Below are positions 1-10,296 of a DNA stretch of 64,000 nucleotides, one piece after another. Under the pieces are notes generated by a model. It worked only from the letters and a program-made list of their open reading frames with translations. It was not told where the DNA came from and did no database searches. Numbering within the stretch: the first letter of the stretch is position 1; each line of letters opens with the position of its first letter. The stretch is from Rutpela maculata. Lineage: Eukaryota; Arthropoda; Insecta; Coleoptera; Cerambycidae. The stretch is from NCBI GenBank assembly GCA_936432065.2, contig OW386285.2, positions 181,818,088-181,882,087 of the forward strand, in the 5' to 3' direction. The translations under genes were made by a program, and so were the position numbers.

Positions 1-591
1 TTAAAATGACTTACATTAATTTCATCTCCATGGGTAGATTCTTCGTCCGTCAAGGAATTGGGATCCGCCACCACCAGTGAGGAAGGTCTCTTTGTTCTCG
101 TAGATGTACACGCACTAGTTAGGCATCTTCTGCAGATGTTCTCCTTGTTCTCTTACGCTTCACTACCAGTTAGGCTTCTTGTTCTGATGATGTTTACGGA
201 TCCTACCGACTACGCCAATGTTATATCACGGTTTACATTAATTACTTTCTAAAAACGTTTATTTATTTAAATGGAGCCAACGTTGGCTTTTGAAGAAGGA
301 ATAATACAATAATTAGAAATGTTTCATTCTAACTGAGTTTAATAACTGACTTTACAAAGCGTGTCTAGTCGTATTTATAACATACAGAGTCTACATAAGC
401 AAAATAAAGAACAAAGGAAGTGCAAGTCTGCATTCAGCATAAAATGTGAGAAACAAAGGTGAAACATAATATCTCAAAAGTAAGCGATTAATAAGAGAAG
501 TCGTTATCATGTAATATGATATACCTGTGAAGGTTTGTTATGACTAAGTCTTGGTAATAAGCGTATAATTTTATATAACATATATATATAA
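1..591. other. No recognisable feature
   Basis: AT-rich sequence with no open frame that looks like a protein and no repeat I recognise. The 64-codon open frame at 58-252 has no domain signature and I treat it as chance. A short (TA)n run at about 580-590 abuts the retrozyme-like repeat that follows. Confidence 0.5.
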
Positions 592-677
592 AATCGGATT
601 TGAAGGAAACAACTACTCAGCGGGCAAATACCCCGACCTGCATTGAATTACACCTTCAAATCGTGTTCAGTAACCAA

Positions 678-772
678 CTATCATTTATCTGTTTCTAACC
701 AGGCGTAGACCGGTTTCGAACTTATTATATTCTCATCAGTATGCCATAGGTCATGGAACAGACAAATGATAG
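678..772 (-). ncRNA. Hammerhead ribozyme (type I), unit 1
   Basis: Read on the minus strand. Core CTGATGA is the complement of about 733-739. It is followed by a 4-bp stem II (GAAT/GTTC, one G-U pair) around loop ATAATAA, then GAAA, a palindromic CCGG stem III and the cleavage triplet GTC, with cleavage predicted between 708 and 707. Proximal stem I is GGCATA against TACGCC, with five of six pairs. A long outer stem (CTATCATTTRTCTG with its complement) closes the 95-nt motif. The CCGG stem III has no loop, so cleavage would need a dimer or a multimeric transcript, as described for short-stem-III hammerheads. Confidence 0.7.
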
Positions 773-783
773 TGGTCAACTTG

Positions 784-788
784 CTAGT
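784..788. repeat. Target-site duplication CTAGT, left copy
   Basis: CTAGT lies immediately left of the long-TIR element and is repeated at 3930-3934 immediately right of it. The uninterrupted repeat units carry a single CTAGT here, which confirms that it was duplicated on insertion. Confidence 0.85.
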
Positions 789-1011
789 TATAGCGACTAT
801 AGCGACTCGCTCACTGGAAATCGAGAAGTTCCAAAAGCGAGAAGTTTCCATGGAGTCGCTAAGAAACAAAAAGGAAAACTCGATCCATAATGGAGAAGTT
901 TCCATGGAGTCGCTAAGAAAAATAAAAAACATTCGATATAAAAATATAATATCAATATACTTTAAAAATACCAAAATCACATAAAACAAGAACATGTATT
1001 AAAAACAAATA
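789..1011 (+). repeat. Left terminal inverted repeat, 223 bp
   Basis: Reverse complement of 3707-3929 with few differences. It contains two copies of a GAAGTTTCCATGGAGTCGCT motif about 60 bp apart. Confidence 0.85.
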
Positions 1012-1026
1012 TAAGTATATTTACTT

Positions 1027-1113
1027 CGATTTTAATTTTATTTATAGCGATAACGCTATAAATTTGGTGACCCCAAATTTATAGCGTTATCGCTATAAAT
1101 AAAATTAAAATCG
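1027..1113. repeat. Perfect 41-bp-arm palindrome with PBS-like centre
   Basis: Arms 1027-1067 and 1073-1113 are exact reverse complements around a 5-nt loop. The centre reads TGGTGACCCC, which equals the first ten bases expected of a primer-binding site complementary to tRNA-Trp (family knowledge). It may be the remnant of a 5' LTR/PBS junction that was copied and inverted; that step is inference. Confidence 0.8.
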
Positions 1114-1114
1114 C

Positions 1115-3156
1115 ATACTTAGCAGCTTATCTTGTGAAGCGCATGGTTTTTGTGACGCGTCCATGAAAGGCTACGGTGCAGTAGTGTATTTTAAACTACT
1201 TGATGAAAACGGCGGGATTACTACCTTTTTAGTTTGTGCGAAGTCTAAGATAGCTCCGCTGCGCCGCATTTCCATACCGCGTCTTGAACTTTGCGGTGCT
1301 GTACTCCTTGCCGATCTGTTCTCTTTTGTTCTACGTACGTACCACGGTAAGATACATTTTAGTAAGATTTGTGCCTGGACTGATTCCACTATTACTTTAT
1401 CAGGATAAAGTCCTCTCCACACAGGTGGAAAACATTTGTCAGTAATCGTGTTACTTTTATACAAGACAAAATCGCACTCGAAAATTGGTTTCACATTTCG
1501 TCTGGTGATAATCCTGCAGATCTCGCCTCTCGAGGTTTATTTCCATCTGAGTTACTTAATAATGCCTTATGGTGGGCGGGATCTCCTTTTTTGCTTGACC
1601 CACAAGCCCCCTGGCCCCCTCATGTTTCCGACGTTGTGTTGCCTTTTGAAGCACTCGCGGAGGAAAGGAAAATTACATTACACTCTGCAGTTTTTTTAGA
1701 TATTTTTGACCCTCTTTTAAATAAATATTCTTCCCTTAGTAAAATACAACGCGTGGTCGCGTATGTTCAACGCTTTCTATTCAATATAAAAAATCCCGCT
1801 ATTAAAAAAAAATCTCCTTTTTCATTTCATGAACTACATCAAGCTCTATTAACGTTAGTTAAACGTACCCAACATTTGGCATTTTCTGATATTTTAAATC
1901 AAATCAAAGTTGGGAAACCGCTTCCTAAACCTTTTCGAAAATTAAGTGTTTTTCTTGATGATCACGGTATTATGAGAGTAGGAGGTCGCTTACACCATTC
2001 CACATTGTCTTACGACAAAAAACACCCTGCTTTGTTGCCACGTTCTGGTCGTCTTACGGAATTAATAATTGAATATTTTCATAAGAAATATTTACACGCT
2101 GGTTTACAATCTGTTCAATTTTTGATTATGCAACAATTTTGGATAATGTCCTCAAAAAGAGCGATACGCGGCGTTTTATCTAAGTGCCATACTTGTTGGC
2201 GACTTAACCCTCTCCCCTGTCAACCTGTAATGGGAAATTTGCCTTCCGCACGTATCTCCCAGGTCAAACCATTTTTACACACTGGTCTGGACTTCGGTGG
2301 TCCATTTCAGATTACTTTGGGAAAACGACGAGGTACTAAGTCCCAGAAGGCCTACTTATGTCTATTTGTTTGCTGTGCCACAAAGGCTTTGCACCTAGAG
2401 CTTGTATCCGACTTGACAACTAATGCATTTATTGCCGCATTACGACGGTTTATTGCTCGTCGTGGACGATGCAATCATCTTTATAGCGACTGTGGCACTA
2501 ATTTTGTAGGTGCTTATAATCAGCTTTCCCCACTTTTAAAATCCGCTGCGGAATCTGAGGCCATTGAATGGCATTTTAACCCCGCTTCCGTTCCGCATTT
2601 CGGGGGGCTTTGGGAAGCGGGGATTAAGTCGGTTAAGACTCACTTAAACCGAATTATTGGCCAACAAATTCTGACATATGAGGAATTATACACAGTGCTT
2701 GTTCAAATTGAAGCATTTTTAAATTCGCGTCCCTTAACTCCATTAAGCTCAGATCCCAATGATCTATCCGTTTTAACGCCTGGGCATTTTTTAACGCTTG
2801 AGCCGCTAACTGCCCTACCTGAAACTGACTTGACTGAGGTGCCCGTGGGACGTCTAACTCGCTGGCAAATGCTGCAACGTTTACACCAAGATTTTTGGTT
2901 GCGGTGGCATTCCGAGTATCTACATACACTGCTTCAAAGAAGTAAGTGGACTTCTTCCTCTAATTCTGTTATACCGGGATCCATGGTTTTGATAAAAAAT
3001 TCCCAAGCTCGCCCTTTACAATGGCAACTGGGTCGCATTGATTGTGTACATCCTGGTGCAGACGGAGTTGTTCGCGTTGCCACTGTGCGTACAGCTAAGG
3101 GACTCCTAAAGCGTCCTGTTGTTAAATTGTGCTTATTGCCCTATTCTAAATCGTAA
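1115..3156 (+). pseudogene. BEL/Pao pol polyprotein, 3' half (RNase H region and integrase)
   Basis: The first part (to 1408) shows the BEL/Pao RNase H-proximal motif AKSKIAPLRRISIPRLELCG, preceded by HGFCDAS. A one-base frameshift near 1401 separates it from the rest. From 1591 the frame is open to 3156. It has a zinc-binding H2C2 region (FHKKYLHAG then KCHTC), an integrase core with the catalytic D, D and E in place (LDFGGPF, YSDCGTNF, WEAGIKS), and the BEL-specific C-terminal domain (DUF5641-type, from FLNSRPLTPLSS). Gag, protease and reverse transcriptase are missing, so this copy cannot function. The LTR follows 27 bp after the stop codon, as in intact BEL elements. Family call is firm; clade is not determined. 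Confidence 0.88.
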
Positions 3157-3183
3157 AATACGTTGTATTTTAGGTGGGCGGTA

Positions 3184-3706
3184 TGTTCCGTCCTCAGTCA
3201 CTATTTAGCCTTTTTTATTATTTAATTTTTTAACTGTTAATTATTTACTATAACTATAACTCTATTTACCGCTTACTTTAAGTAAAAATAAAATACACTC
3301 CGCTGTTGTTCATTTTGGCTCACCCTGTAGCTTTCCGCGCTAACAAAAAGAGATTTTTTTGTGATACCTAAACATTAATTCGCTGTTCAACCTCGTGTCA
3401 CCGCAGACAAGTGTCTTGTATCGAAAAAATAATAATTATTAACCACCCGCTTTGTGTTCCATTTTCTTGAAAGTGAACATTTGATCCAAGAATACTACAT
3501 TGATTGCTGGATTCCCTATCTGGAGGCCTCCGGAAGCTGGTAACTGGATTCGGAGAGGATTTAAGGTAGGATCCATACAAATCTCTTTTACTATACCGCG
3601 ACAGTCCACTATCTCTCTCGCTCTCATTATTATTATAATTTATTTTAATAAACATAAACTTTTTTACCACCGCCCAAGTTAGCGGATTGATCTCAGTTCG
3701 CTAACA
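3184..3706 (+). repeat. BEL/Pao 3' LTR (solitary in this element)
   Basis: Starts TGTT and ends AACA, the inverted termini expected of an LTR. It is preceded by a purine-rich stretch (AGGTGGGCGG). Length is 523 bp. No matching 5' LTR is present in the window. Its last base abuts the right TIR arm with nothing between them. Confidence 0.65.
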
Positions 3707-3929
3707 TATTTGTTTTTAATACATGTTCATATTTTATGTGATTTTGGTATTTTTAAAGTAAATTGATATTATATTTTTATATCGAATGTTTTTTATTTTT
3801 CTTAGCGACTCTATGGAAACTTCTCCATTATGGATCGAGTTTTCCTTTTTGTTTCTTAGCGACTCCATGGAAACTTCTCGCTTTTGGAACTTCTCGATTT
3901 CCAGTGAGTGAGTCGCTATAGTCGCTATA
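3707..3929 (-). repeat. Right terminal inverted repeat, 223 bp
   Basis: Mirror of 789-1011. It is followed by the second CTAGT copy at 3930-3934. Confidence 0.85.
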
Positions 3930-3934
3930 CTAGT
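3930..3934. repeat. Target-site duplication CTAGT, right copy
   Basis: Pairs with 784-788. The flanking sequence after it continues retrozyme unit 1 without loss. Confidence 0.85.
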
Positions 3935-4099
3935 CTTATACAAACTGAATCAAATGAAGTGAGGGTGAGAGGTAAACTCTCATATGGTCAGGTGCTACTA
4001 TACGTCGGACAAATGTCACTGACGTATAGCGACTTGCTTTTTTGCAAGTACCAAGATCGGCGACCTCTAGCCTTAGTGGGCTATACTCACTGTTTATGA

Positions 4100-4461
4100 A
4101 ATCGGATTTGAAGGAAACAACTACTCAGCGGACAAATACCCCGACCTGCATTGAATTACACCTTCAAATCGTGATCAGTAACCAACTATCATTTGTCTGT
4201 TCCTAACCAGACATAGACCGGTTTCGAACTTATTATGTTCTCATCAGTATGCCATAGGTCATGGAACAGACAAATGATAGTGGTCAACTTGCTAGTCTTA
4301 TACAAACTGAATCAAATGAAGTGAGGGTGAGAGGTAAACTATCATATGGCCAGGTGCTACTATACGTCGGACAAATGTCACTGACTTATAGCGACTTGCT
4401 TTTTTGCATGTACCAAGAGCGGCGACCTCTAGCCTTATTGGGCTATACTTACTGTTTATGA
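4100..4461 (-). repeat. Retrozyme-like tandem repeat, unit 2 (complete)
   Basis: A complete 362-bp unit, the best preserved in the window. It begins AATCGGATTTGAAGGAAAC and ends ACTTACTGTTTATG, head-to-tail with units 1 and 3. There is no coding capacity. Differences from its neighbours are scattered single bases. Confidence 0.8.
4186..4280 (-). ncRNA. Hammerhead ribozyme (type I), unit 2, intact core
   Basis: On the minus strand: stem I strand GGCATA, core CTGATGA (complement of 4241-4247), stem II GAAC-ATAATAA-GTTC, GAAA (complement of 4222-4225), stem III CCGG, GTC, then TATGTC pairing back to GGCATA with one G-U. The cleavage bond is predicted between 4216 and 4215. The G10.1-C11.1 pair and all invariant core bases are present. 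The outer stem I extends through an 18-bp perfect complement (CTATCATTTGTCTGTTCC). This is the copy to test for self-cleavage. Confidence 0.8.
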
Positions 4462-4674
4462 AATCGGATTTGAAGGAAACAACTAGTCAGTGGGCAAATA
4501 CCCCGACCTGCATTGAATTACACCTTCAAATCGTGATCAGTAACCAACTATCATTTGTCTGTTCCTAACCAGATATAGACCGGTTTCGAACTTATTATGT
4601 TCTCATCAGTATGCCATAGGTTATGGAACAGACAAATGATAGTGGTCAACTTGCTAGTCTTATACAAACTGAAT
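4462..4674 (-). repeat. Retrozyme-like tandem repeat, unit 3 (truncated)
   Basis: About 213 bp of a third unit. It stops at a junction where the repeat continues in inverted orientation. Confidence 0.75.
4548..4642 (-). ncRNA. Hammerhead ribozyme, unit 3
   Basis: Core CTGATGA, stem II, GAAA, CCGG and GTC are all as in unit 2. The cleavage-side stem I strand is TATATC, which loses one pair (A opposite C). The predicted cleavage site is 362 bp from that of unit 2, so cleavage at both sites would release a 362-nt monomer. Confidence 0.7.
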
Positions 4675-4974
4675 GCCATATTAATGAGAACATAATAAGT
4701 TCGAAACCAGTCTATGTCTGGTTAGGAACAGACAAATGATAGTTGGTTGCTGATCACGATTTGAAGGTGTAATTCAATGCAGGTCGGGGTATTTGCCCGC
4801 TGAGTAGTTGTTTCCTTCAAATCCGATTTCATAAACAGTGAGTATAGCCCACTAAGGCTAGAGTTCGCCGCTCTTGGTACTTGCATAAAAGCAAGTCGCT
4901 ATACGTCAGTGACATTTATCCGACGTATAGTAGCACCTGACCATATCAGAGTTTACCTCTCACCCTCACTTCAT
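4675..4974 (+). repeat. Retrozyme-like repeat, inverted partial unit
   Basis: Reverse-complement copy of most of the unit. It lies tail-to-tail with unit 3 and ends at a (TA)n run. Its hammerhead core is damaged (TTAATGA in place of CTGATGA) although stem II, GAAA and a perfect 5-bp ACCAG/CTGGT hairpin remain. It probably arose by an inversion with a breakpoint near 4674. Confidence 0.7.
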
Positions 4975-5008
4975 ATATATATATATATAATGAAGGGTAG
5001 TCACGTCC

Positions 5009-5037
5009 TTAGTAGGGCTTGTCCGAAGCCCTACTAA
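5009..5037. repeat. 11-bp stem-loop between (TA)n tracts
   Basis: TTAGTAGGGCT and AGCCCTACTAA pair perfectly around a 7-nt loop. It lies in a ~60-bp island between two (TA)n runs. No function can be assigned. Confidence 0.6.
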
Positions 5038-5047
5038 ATTTAGATTG

Positions 5048-5048
<1 letters not shown>

Positions 5049-5092
<44 letters not shown>
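5049..5092. repeat. (TA)n microsatellite
   Basis: Uninterrupted TA dinucleotide tract immediately left of the hAT-like element. It continues in kind at 8039-8111 on the other side, so the element sits in a TA-rich target. Confidence 0.9.
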
Positions 5093-5096
<4 letters not shown>

Positions 5097-8038
5097 GGGT
5101 GGCCCATCTCTATAGGGGGTGAATTTTTTTTGCGTATTTTTTAAGTCTCACCCCACGAAAATATACTATTATACTAGGAATAATTTATGTCAAAGTTTCA
5201 GATAATTCGGTGAACGGTAACCCGTGCCGCATTCAGGTAGAAATTTGTAGATAAGATTTTATTACGGTAATACACTTAAATTTTACTTAAAATACGAATA
5301 TCTACCTCTTTTTTCATAATGTTTTATTGGTGTAATTATTTCCTAGAAATTATTTGTTTTGGAAGTTTGGAAATATAATGCACCTACGGTAGGTTTTTAT
5401 GTCAGTTTGCAATTGTGTTTTACAGTGGTGACATTATAAGTTCTAGCACACGTTCCTTTTTGAAAAAACATTTAACGATGGCTGATGTTAGATCCTTACG
5501 AAAGGATACTTTCATTTACTTAGTTGGACACTATTCGTCACAAATCATTGGCAATAAATTGCCGTCTAATAGACAAGTATTACAAGTGCTCTTTTATAAC
5601 ATTCGTGAAGTGAAGCTAAGTGTACATGAAAGTGCTAAATTAACAATAAAAGAGATGTCAGTTTTTTGGGATAAAGCTCGCATTCGTCAGGATTTTCATT
5701 GTGTTAAACAACTAGATAAACTTTATGCAGAGTGGAGGAACTTACAAAAATCGGCTAAAAGGGCCAGTGCGGGAGGTAAAGAAAAAAATTTCGTTGAAAA
5801 ATTGGACGATCTTTTTGACAATTCTCATGCAAATGCATTGGAGTTGATGAAAATAGATGAAGATAAGCAGTTTTTAATTAACCAAAGAAAAAAGGGACGT
5901 CCTGGATTTATGCATGGTATTGATTACCAACTTGCTTCTCAAGAAAAATCAGCTGAGGAGAAATTACAGAAATTATCCGAACGAATGCAACGAAGTCAAC
6001 AAGAAAAGCTAGATTAGAGGAAACAGTCACCTGTCCATCATCAAGTAGTAATTCAGCCGACTCCAACCAAAATGAAGATGAAATAATCGAAGCCCAAGAA
6101 GAGTTGTTAAAAGACCAGCCTGGCCCGTCACAGCCAAAAAAGAGGAGATTGTATGGAACATGTAACATCATCACATCAAAAATAGCCGCTGCATTTGATG
6201 CTTGCAAAATAAGCGACAGGTATGGAGTCCATATTTTGACGGCAGTTTTTAATATTTTTTAAAAACTTTTACCTTCTCTCACTGGAATGGGAAATATCGA
6301 CAGACTTGCTATCTTAGTTACTAGTAGAGATATTGAACAACTACTTGGAGTACCAGCTTTGCCAAATTCAACTGGAAGAGAACAGACTGAAGCAGTTTAT
6401 GATGTGCTTTGTGAATGGAATTTGGACGAAAAGGTAATAGCTTTGTGTTGTGATACAACAGCATCAAATATGGGTTATATAAATGGGCAGCCACACTATT
6501 GCAACAAAAATTAGAAAGAGATATTCTATATTTTCCTTGTAGACATCATATTTTTGAAGTGGTTTTGAGAAGTGCGTTTGACACAAAAATGCCTTCCTCA
6601 TCTGGTCCAAATGTGCCACTATTTAAACGTTTTAGTGAATTTTGGCCTAAAATAGATCAAAATAAACTAAAAACTGGATTTCAGGTATCAAAAATTAAAC
6701 ACATTTTACAACCAGTTAAAGGCGAAATTGTAAAGTTTCTAAATGCAGCTTTCACTTTGCAACAGCCTCGTGATGATTATAAAGAATTTTTAATGCTTTC
6801 TAAACTTTTTGTTGAAGAAGAGCCCACTCACACGACATTCTGTCAACCAGGGGCATTTCATCATGCACGTTGGATGGCCAAAGCCATTTACTGTCTAAAA
6901 ATATTTTTTTTCCAAGATCAGTTCCAACTAACTAAAAAAGAAAAAATAGGTATTGAAGATATATGTCTCTTTATTGTAAAGGTTTATGTAAAGGCCTGGT
7001 TTACAGCGTCATTTGCTAGTAAAGCACCGATTCATGACTTAGACTTTTGTAAAGAACTCATTAATTATCAAAATATTGACAAAGAAATATCTCAAGCCGC
7101 AAGTAGGAAAATAGTGAACCATTTGTGGTACCTTAATTCAGTAAATGTTGGCTTATCTTTCTTTGATGACGATATTTCAGTTACCACTAAAAGATGGTTA
7201 AAGCTTTGAATAGGAAAGCACCAAATCAAAAGGGTATTAAACGACTTATGATTAGTAACATTACTGACGTTGAAAACAAGGAAATTCAGGACTTCATATG
7301 CGAGAACACTAAACAATTTTTTCAAAAATTAGGTTTGTCTATGGAATTTTTGGAAAATGATCCAACAACATGGAGGGAAAATGAAAGTTATACCCGATGT
7401 TTCAATATTGTAAACAAAATTAAAGTTGTAGATGATGCCGCTGAGAGAGGAATCAAACTTATTACTGACTATAATGACATTTTAACAAAAAATGAAGACC
7501 AAAAACAGTTTTTACTCCAAGTTGTAAATGATTATAAATCACAGTTTCCAAATGTAAAAAAAGAAACCCTGTCGCATGCTTTGGCCTAGTGCAAAAAATA
7601 TTGTTTTTATTACTATATGTCTTGTAGATTTAGGATAATATTTGGTACTATGTATGAAAAAAACGTTTCATAATAAAATACACAAAGATAAAACGAGAGT
7701 TTTATTTCAAAAACTTCTAGTCTAGTTTTCTTAGACTACGAATTTACAGTAGTATGACACATGTCATAGTCACAACAGATAATGTCTTTGATATTTGTAT
7801 GACTTGATTAGTCATTCTAAAGATAAATGTTGCTGATTAAAAAAAAACACAAGCATCAATCAAAGAATGTAAATAATTCCATTTATTTTTATTATTGCAT
7901 AATAATGCATTCTGCGGCACCCCTTGCCTTCAATTTGCCTCAATAATATTTTGAGGGGACTGTTTTTTCTTCAAATGAACCATTTGCAGGGGTGAGAAAT
8001 AAAAAATTTCGATTTCGAAAAAGATGGGCCACCCTAAA
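5093..8038 (+). mobile_element. DNA transposon, hAT-like, decayed
   Basis: Ends are TTTAGGGTGGCCCATCT and its exact reverse complement (17-18-bp TIR), 2946 bp apart. The target duplication cannot be read because both flanks are (TA)n. Inside is a transposase pseudogene of a family seen as multi-copy uncharacterised proteins in insects and cnidarians. The motifs CCDTTASN and CRHHIFEVVLR resemble the hAT catalytic region and its C..H motif, which is why I call it hAT-like; the superfamily is tentative. Confidence 0.6.
5478..7589 (+). pseudogene. hAT-like transposase, broken by frameshifts and a deletion
   Basis: Four open pieces in changing frames. The N-terminal part (to 6017) is KDTFIYLVGHYSSQ-like and lysine-rich. 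A frameshift near 6005 is followed by an acidic/proline stretch ending at about 6258. The catalytic part resumes at about 6265 with an internal deletion; CCDTTASN lies near 6450. A frameshift near 6500 leads to CRHHIFEVVLRSAF and the long middle domain. A frameshift near 7195 leads to the C-terminal part (7194-7589, motif AERGIKLI). An alternative upstream start exists at 5415; 5478 is chosen because the conserved MADVRSLRKD region begins there. No copy of this protein could be active. Confidence 0.6.
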
Positions 8039-8051
8039 TTATATATATACA

Positions 8052-8116
<65 letters not shown>
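7590..8116. other. 3' flank of the hAT-like element and (TA)n tract
   Basis: 7590-8038 is the untranslated 3' part of the element. 8041-8116 is a (TA)n tract with a few ACA/TGT interruptions and ends at the LTR start. No gene. Confidence 0.7.
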
Positions 8117-10268
8117 TGATATGATATCTTGACTCATGAGAGAGACAATAAGTTTCATTATCAAAATAAATAATCTACGCCACTGTTTGCAGTTTCTGCA
8201 TCATAGAATTCAATGATTACAAAGTAAAAACTTTAAAACTAACATGAATTATCGATAGTAAACATACTATCAGTAAACAAATTTAAATTGAAAGACAGAT
8301 TAAACAGTAACAATAAATATTGTAAAATGCTTAAATTTTTAAAATAAGTAGGTTTAAAAATTTGTAAAATCTCACTTTATCTTCAGAAGCTAGACTTCTT
8401 AAATACAAAACCAAAGGTGGAAAAATCATATCAGGAATCCATCGTTAGAGTGTTTCTGACTAATAGACAATCATAGGTTGATCCGGAGCTCATCAAACTG
8501 GAAAAACTTCCACAAAATAGGAAATGTAAATTTCCACATCTGAAAATTTAAAACTTGAAATTAAAGCAAGAAAATAATTTAAAACTAAAATATTAAACAA
8601 TATAGGTGACAAAAAACATAAAAGGAAGTGAAAATTCACAAGCAAACTGAATAAACATTCTATATAGTGTACATAACGACTCTTTAAAAAGAAAAGGAGC
8701 ACAAATAAAACTTAAATCTAAGATTTCTCGAAAATTAGTGCTCGGGTTTAAATCATAAACATTTAAAATCAAAGACTATTACCTTAGATTAACCCTGAAT
8801 TCCATATGTTAATTGTAGTTTAAAGTTTCAGTGTTGACCACCAGTAACCATAATTTGTGTGCTGTCACTGGTTATTTAAATATTAGATTGTTAAAAACAT
8901 TGTTTTCCTATTTATTATGCAAGCAGTTGAAAGAAAACACTGCAAACAACATTTCAAAATGATTTTCAGTTCGGTAGGTAAAAGGACACTACTTCAAGGA
9001 CTGAAGAAACATTGACTACGAGTTCTGAAAAATAAAAGTTATAAAGTTAGCATTTATTCATACTGAAAAGTAAATTTGTTAATTAGAATTAAGAGAGCTA
9101 GTTAGTAAGAAGATTAAGAAAGGTAAATCATGCATCAAATCTAGTGTAAATTGTTTAAAATAGAAATTATGTGAAAATCATGCAACGTTTTGGAACTACT
9201 TAAATATAAAACCTAGAGAAATAAAAGGGATACTGAAAGAATCAGAATTAAATAAGGAATCTGTTTGAAACAGTAAAACAGACAGAGAAGGTCTAAAAGA
9301 AAAATTTAAATTCATAACCAAATAAAATTTATGAAATTTTGACAGGTCTAGTTATCTAATTTCAGAAAAAAGTCATTAATTAACAAAGTTTTCAAGAAAC
9401 AAGGAACGTTTCCATGAAAAGTTTGTTATAAGTTGTTGATTTTGTAATAAAAAGAAGAGAGTTATTTTCAAAATTGAGTCCAGAAATTATTACAAATAGT
9501 AAAGAAAATTCAAATTCAGATGAAGAAAAGTATGTAAATCAAACATTAATAAGTTGAGAAGTAAGAGGAACCAATGTTGCAAGGTTTAAAAAACAAAATA
9601 ATTATCATCGAAATATAACCTTAATGTCAGCTGTTTGTCAAATTTGACTTACCGGATTTTCAAGTAAGCCATACGGTATTAATCCAATATTTTAGCATCA
9701 AAGTCGTCCAAGGCACATCAAATCGAACAAATTTCACAAGGAACAAAATTACCACAAAGGCACGGCACGAGAAATCGAGGGAGTTTGCAGGTAACCAGGA
9801 TCACAACAGTGTAGTGCAACAAATCAGTGGTTCGTATCGGGACGTCACGTCGCATACAGGTACCTGTTTTATCGATATTAAATAAAGCAAAGATTTCTTT
9901 AATTTTCTTAGAATAAGTATTTGTAATTAAAATAAAAGAGCAGAATTTTGTTTCCTAAATATAAGAAACCCAAGGCCAAGGTTCAACTAAATTAAAATTT
10001 TGTAAATTAATCTGATCTACTTTTCTTAAATAAAATTGTTATTATTTGATCTATGATTTTAATTTGCCTTTTATTAAATTGAGCTAAAGAATCTGCACTG
10101 AGATAGAGTGACACCTATTGGTAACTCATGCTAATAAATGTGTGTTTGCTGGGAAACTAGGAAGCAGTGGCGCCGAATATAAAAATTTCTGCTTTCAAGA
10201 TTAAAATTTAATTAAAAATTAAATTAACAAATTTCTTTCTCTTTCTTTAGTACCCAGAAAACATATCA
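8117..10268 (+). repeat. 5' LTR (2152 bp)
   Basis: Begins TGATAT and ends ATATCA, perfect 6-bp inverted ends. It is unusually long for an insect gypsy element and has no supported open frame. It carries 43 bp near 9415-9465 that the 3' LTR lacks. Confidence 0.9.
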
Positions 10269-10274
10269 TTTAAA

Positions 10275-10296
10275 TGTCTAACCCAACGTGGGGCAA
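10275..10296 (+). other. Candidate primer-binding site
   Basis: AACCCAACGTGGGGC, a few bases after the LTR, matches the 3' part of the tRNA-Lys-type PBS (TGGCGCCCAACGTGGGGC) known from gypsy elements. The 5' part differs, so the assignment is moderate. Confidence 0.5.

Larger units (their letters stand above)
789..3929. mobile_element. Composite long-TIR (foldback-type) element carrying a BEL/Pao fragment
   Basis: The element is bounded by 223-bp near-identical inverted repeats (789-1011 and 3707-3929) and a CTAGT 5-bp target duplication. Both ends begin TATAGCGACTATAGCGACT. The arms contain an internal direct repeat of GTTTCCATGGAGTCGCTAAG. Between the arms lie a perfect 41-bp palindrome (1027-1113), a 5'-truncated BEL/Pao pol and one BEL-type LTR that ends exactly where the right arm starts. 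No DDE transposase is visible, so movement would have been non-autonomous. Whether the BEL fragment was captured or inserted later is open; an insertion would be expected to show its own target duplication, and none is visible. Confidence 0.75.
592..4099 (-). repeat. Retrozyme-like 362-bp tandem repeat, unit 1 (split by an insertion)
   Basis: Unit 1 occupies 592-788 and 3935-4099. It is interrupted by the 3141-bp element at 789-3929 plus a 5-bp duplicated target (CTAGT). Removing 3146 bp from the 3508-bp distance to unit 2 leaves exactly 362 bp, the period of the intact array, so the insertion is clean and younger than the array. The unit has no open frame. Its functional sense is probably the minus strand, because that strand carries a hammerhead ribozyme fold. 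Tandem 150-400-bp units with a type I hammerhead are the described form of animal retrozymes. The assignment is by motif and not by database match. Confidence 0.75.

Noticed and set aside
8493..8702. 69-codon minus-strand frame repeated at 13743-13952
   Set aside because: Repeated only because both copies lie in the LTRs; no domain.
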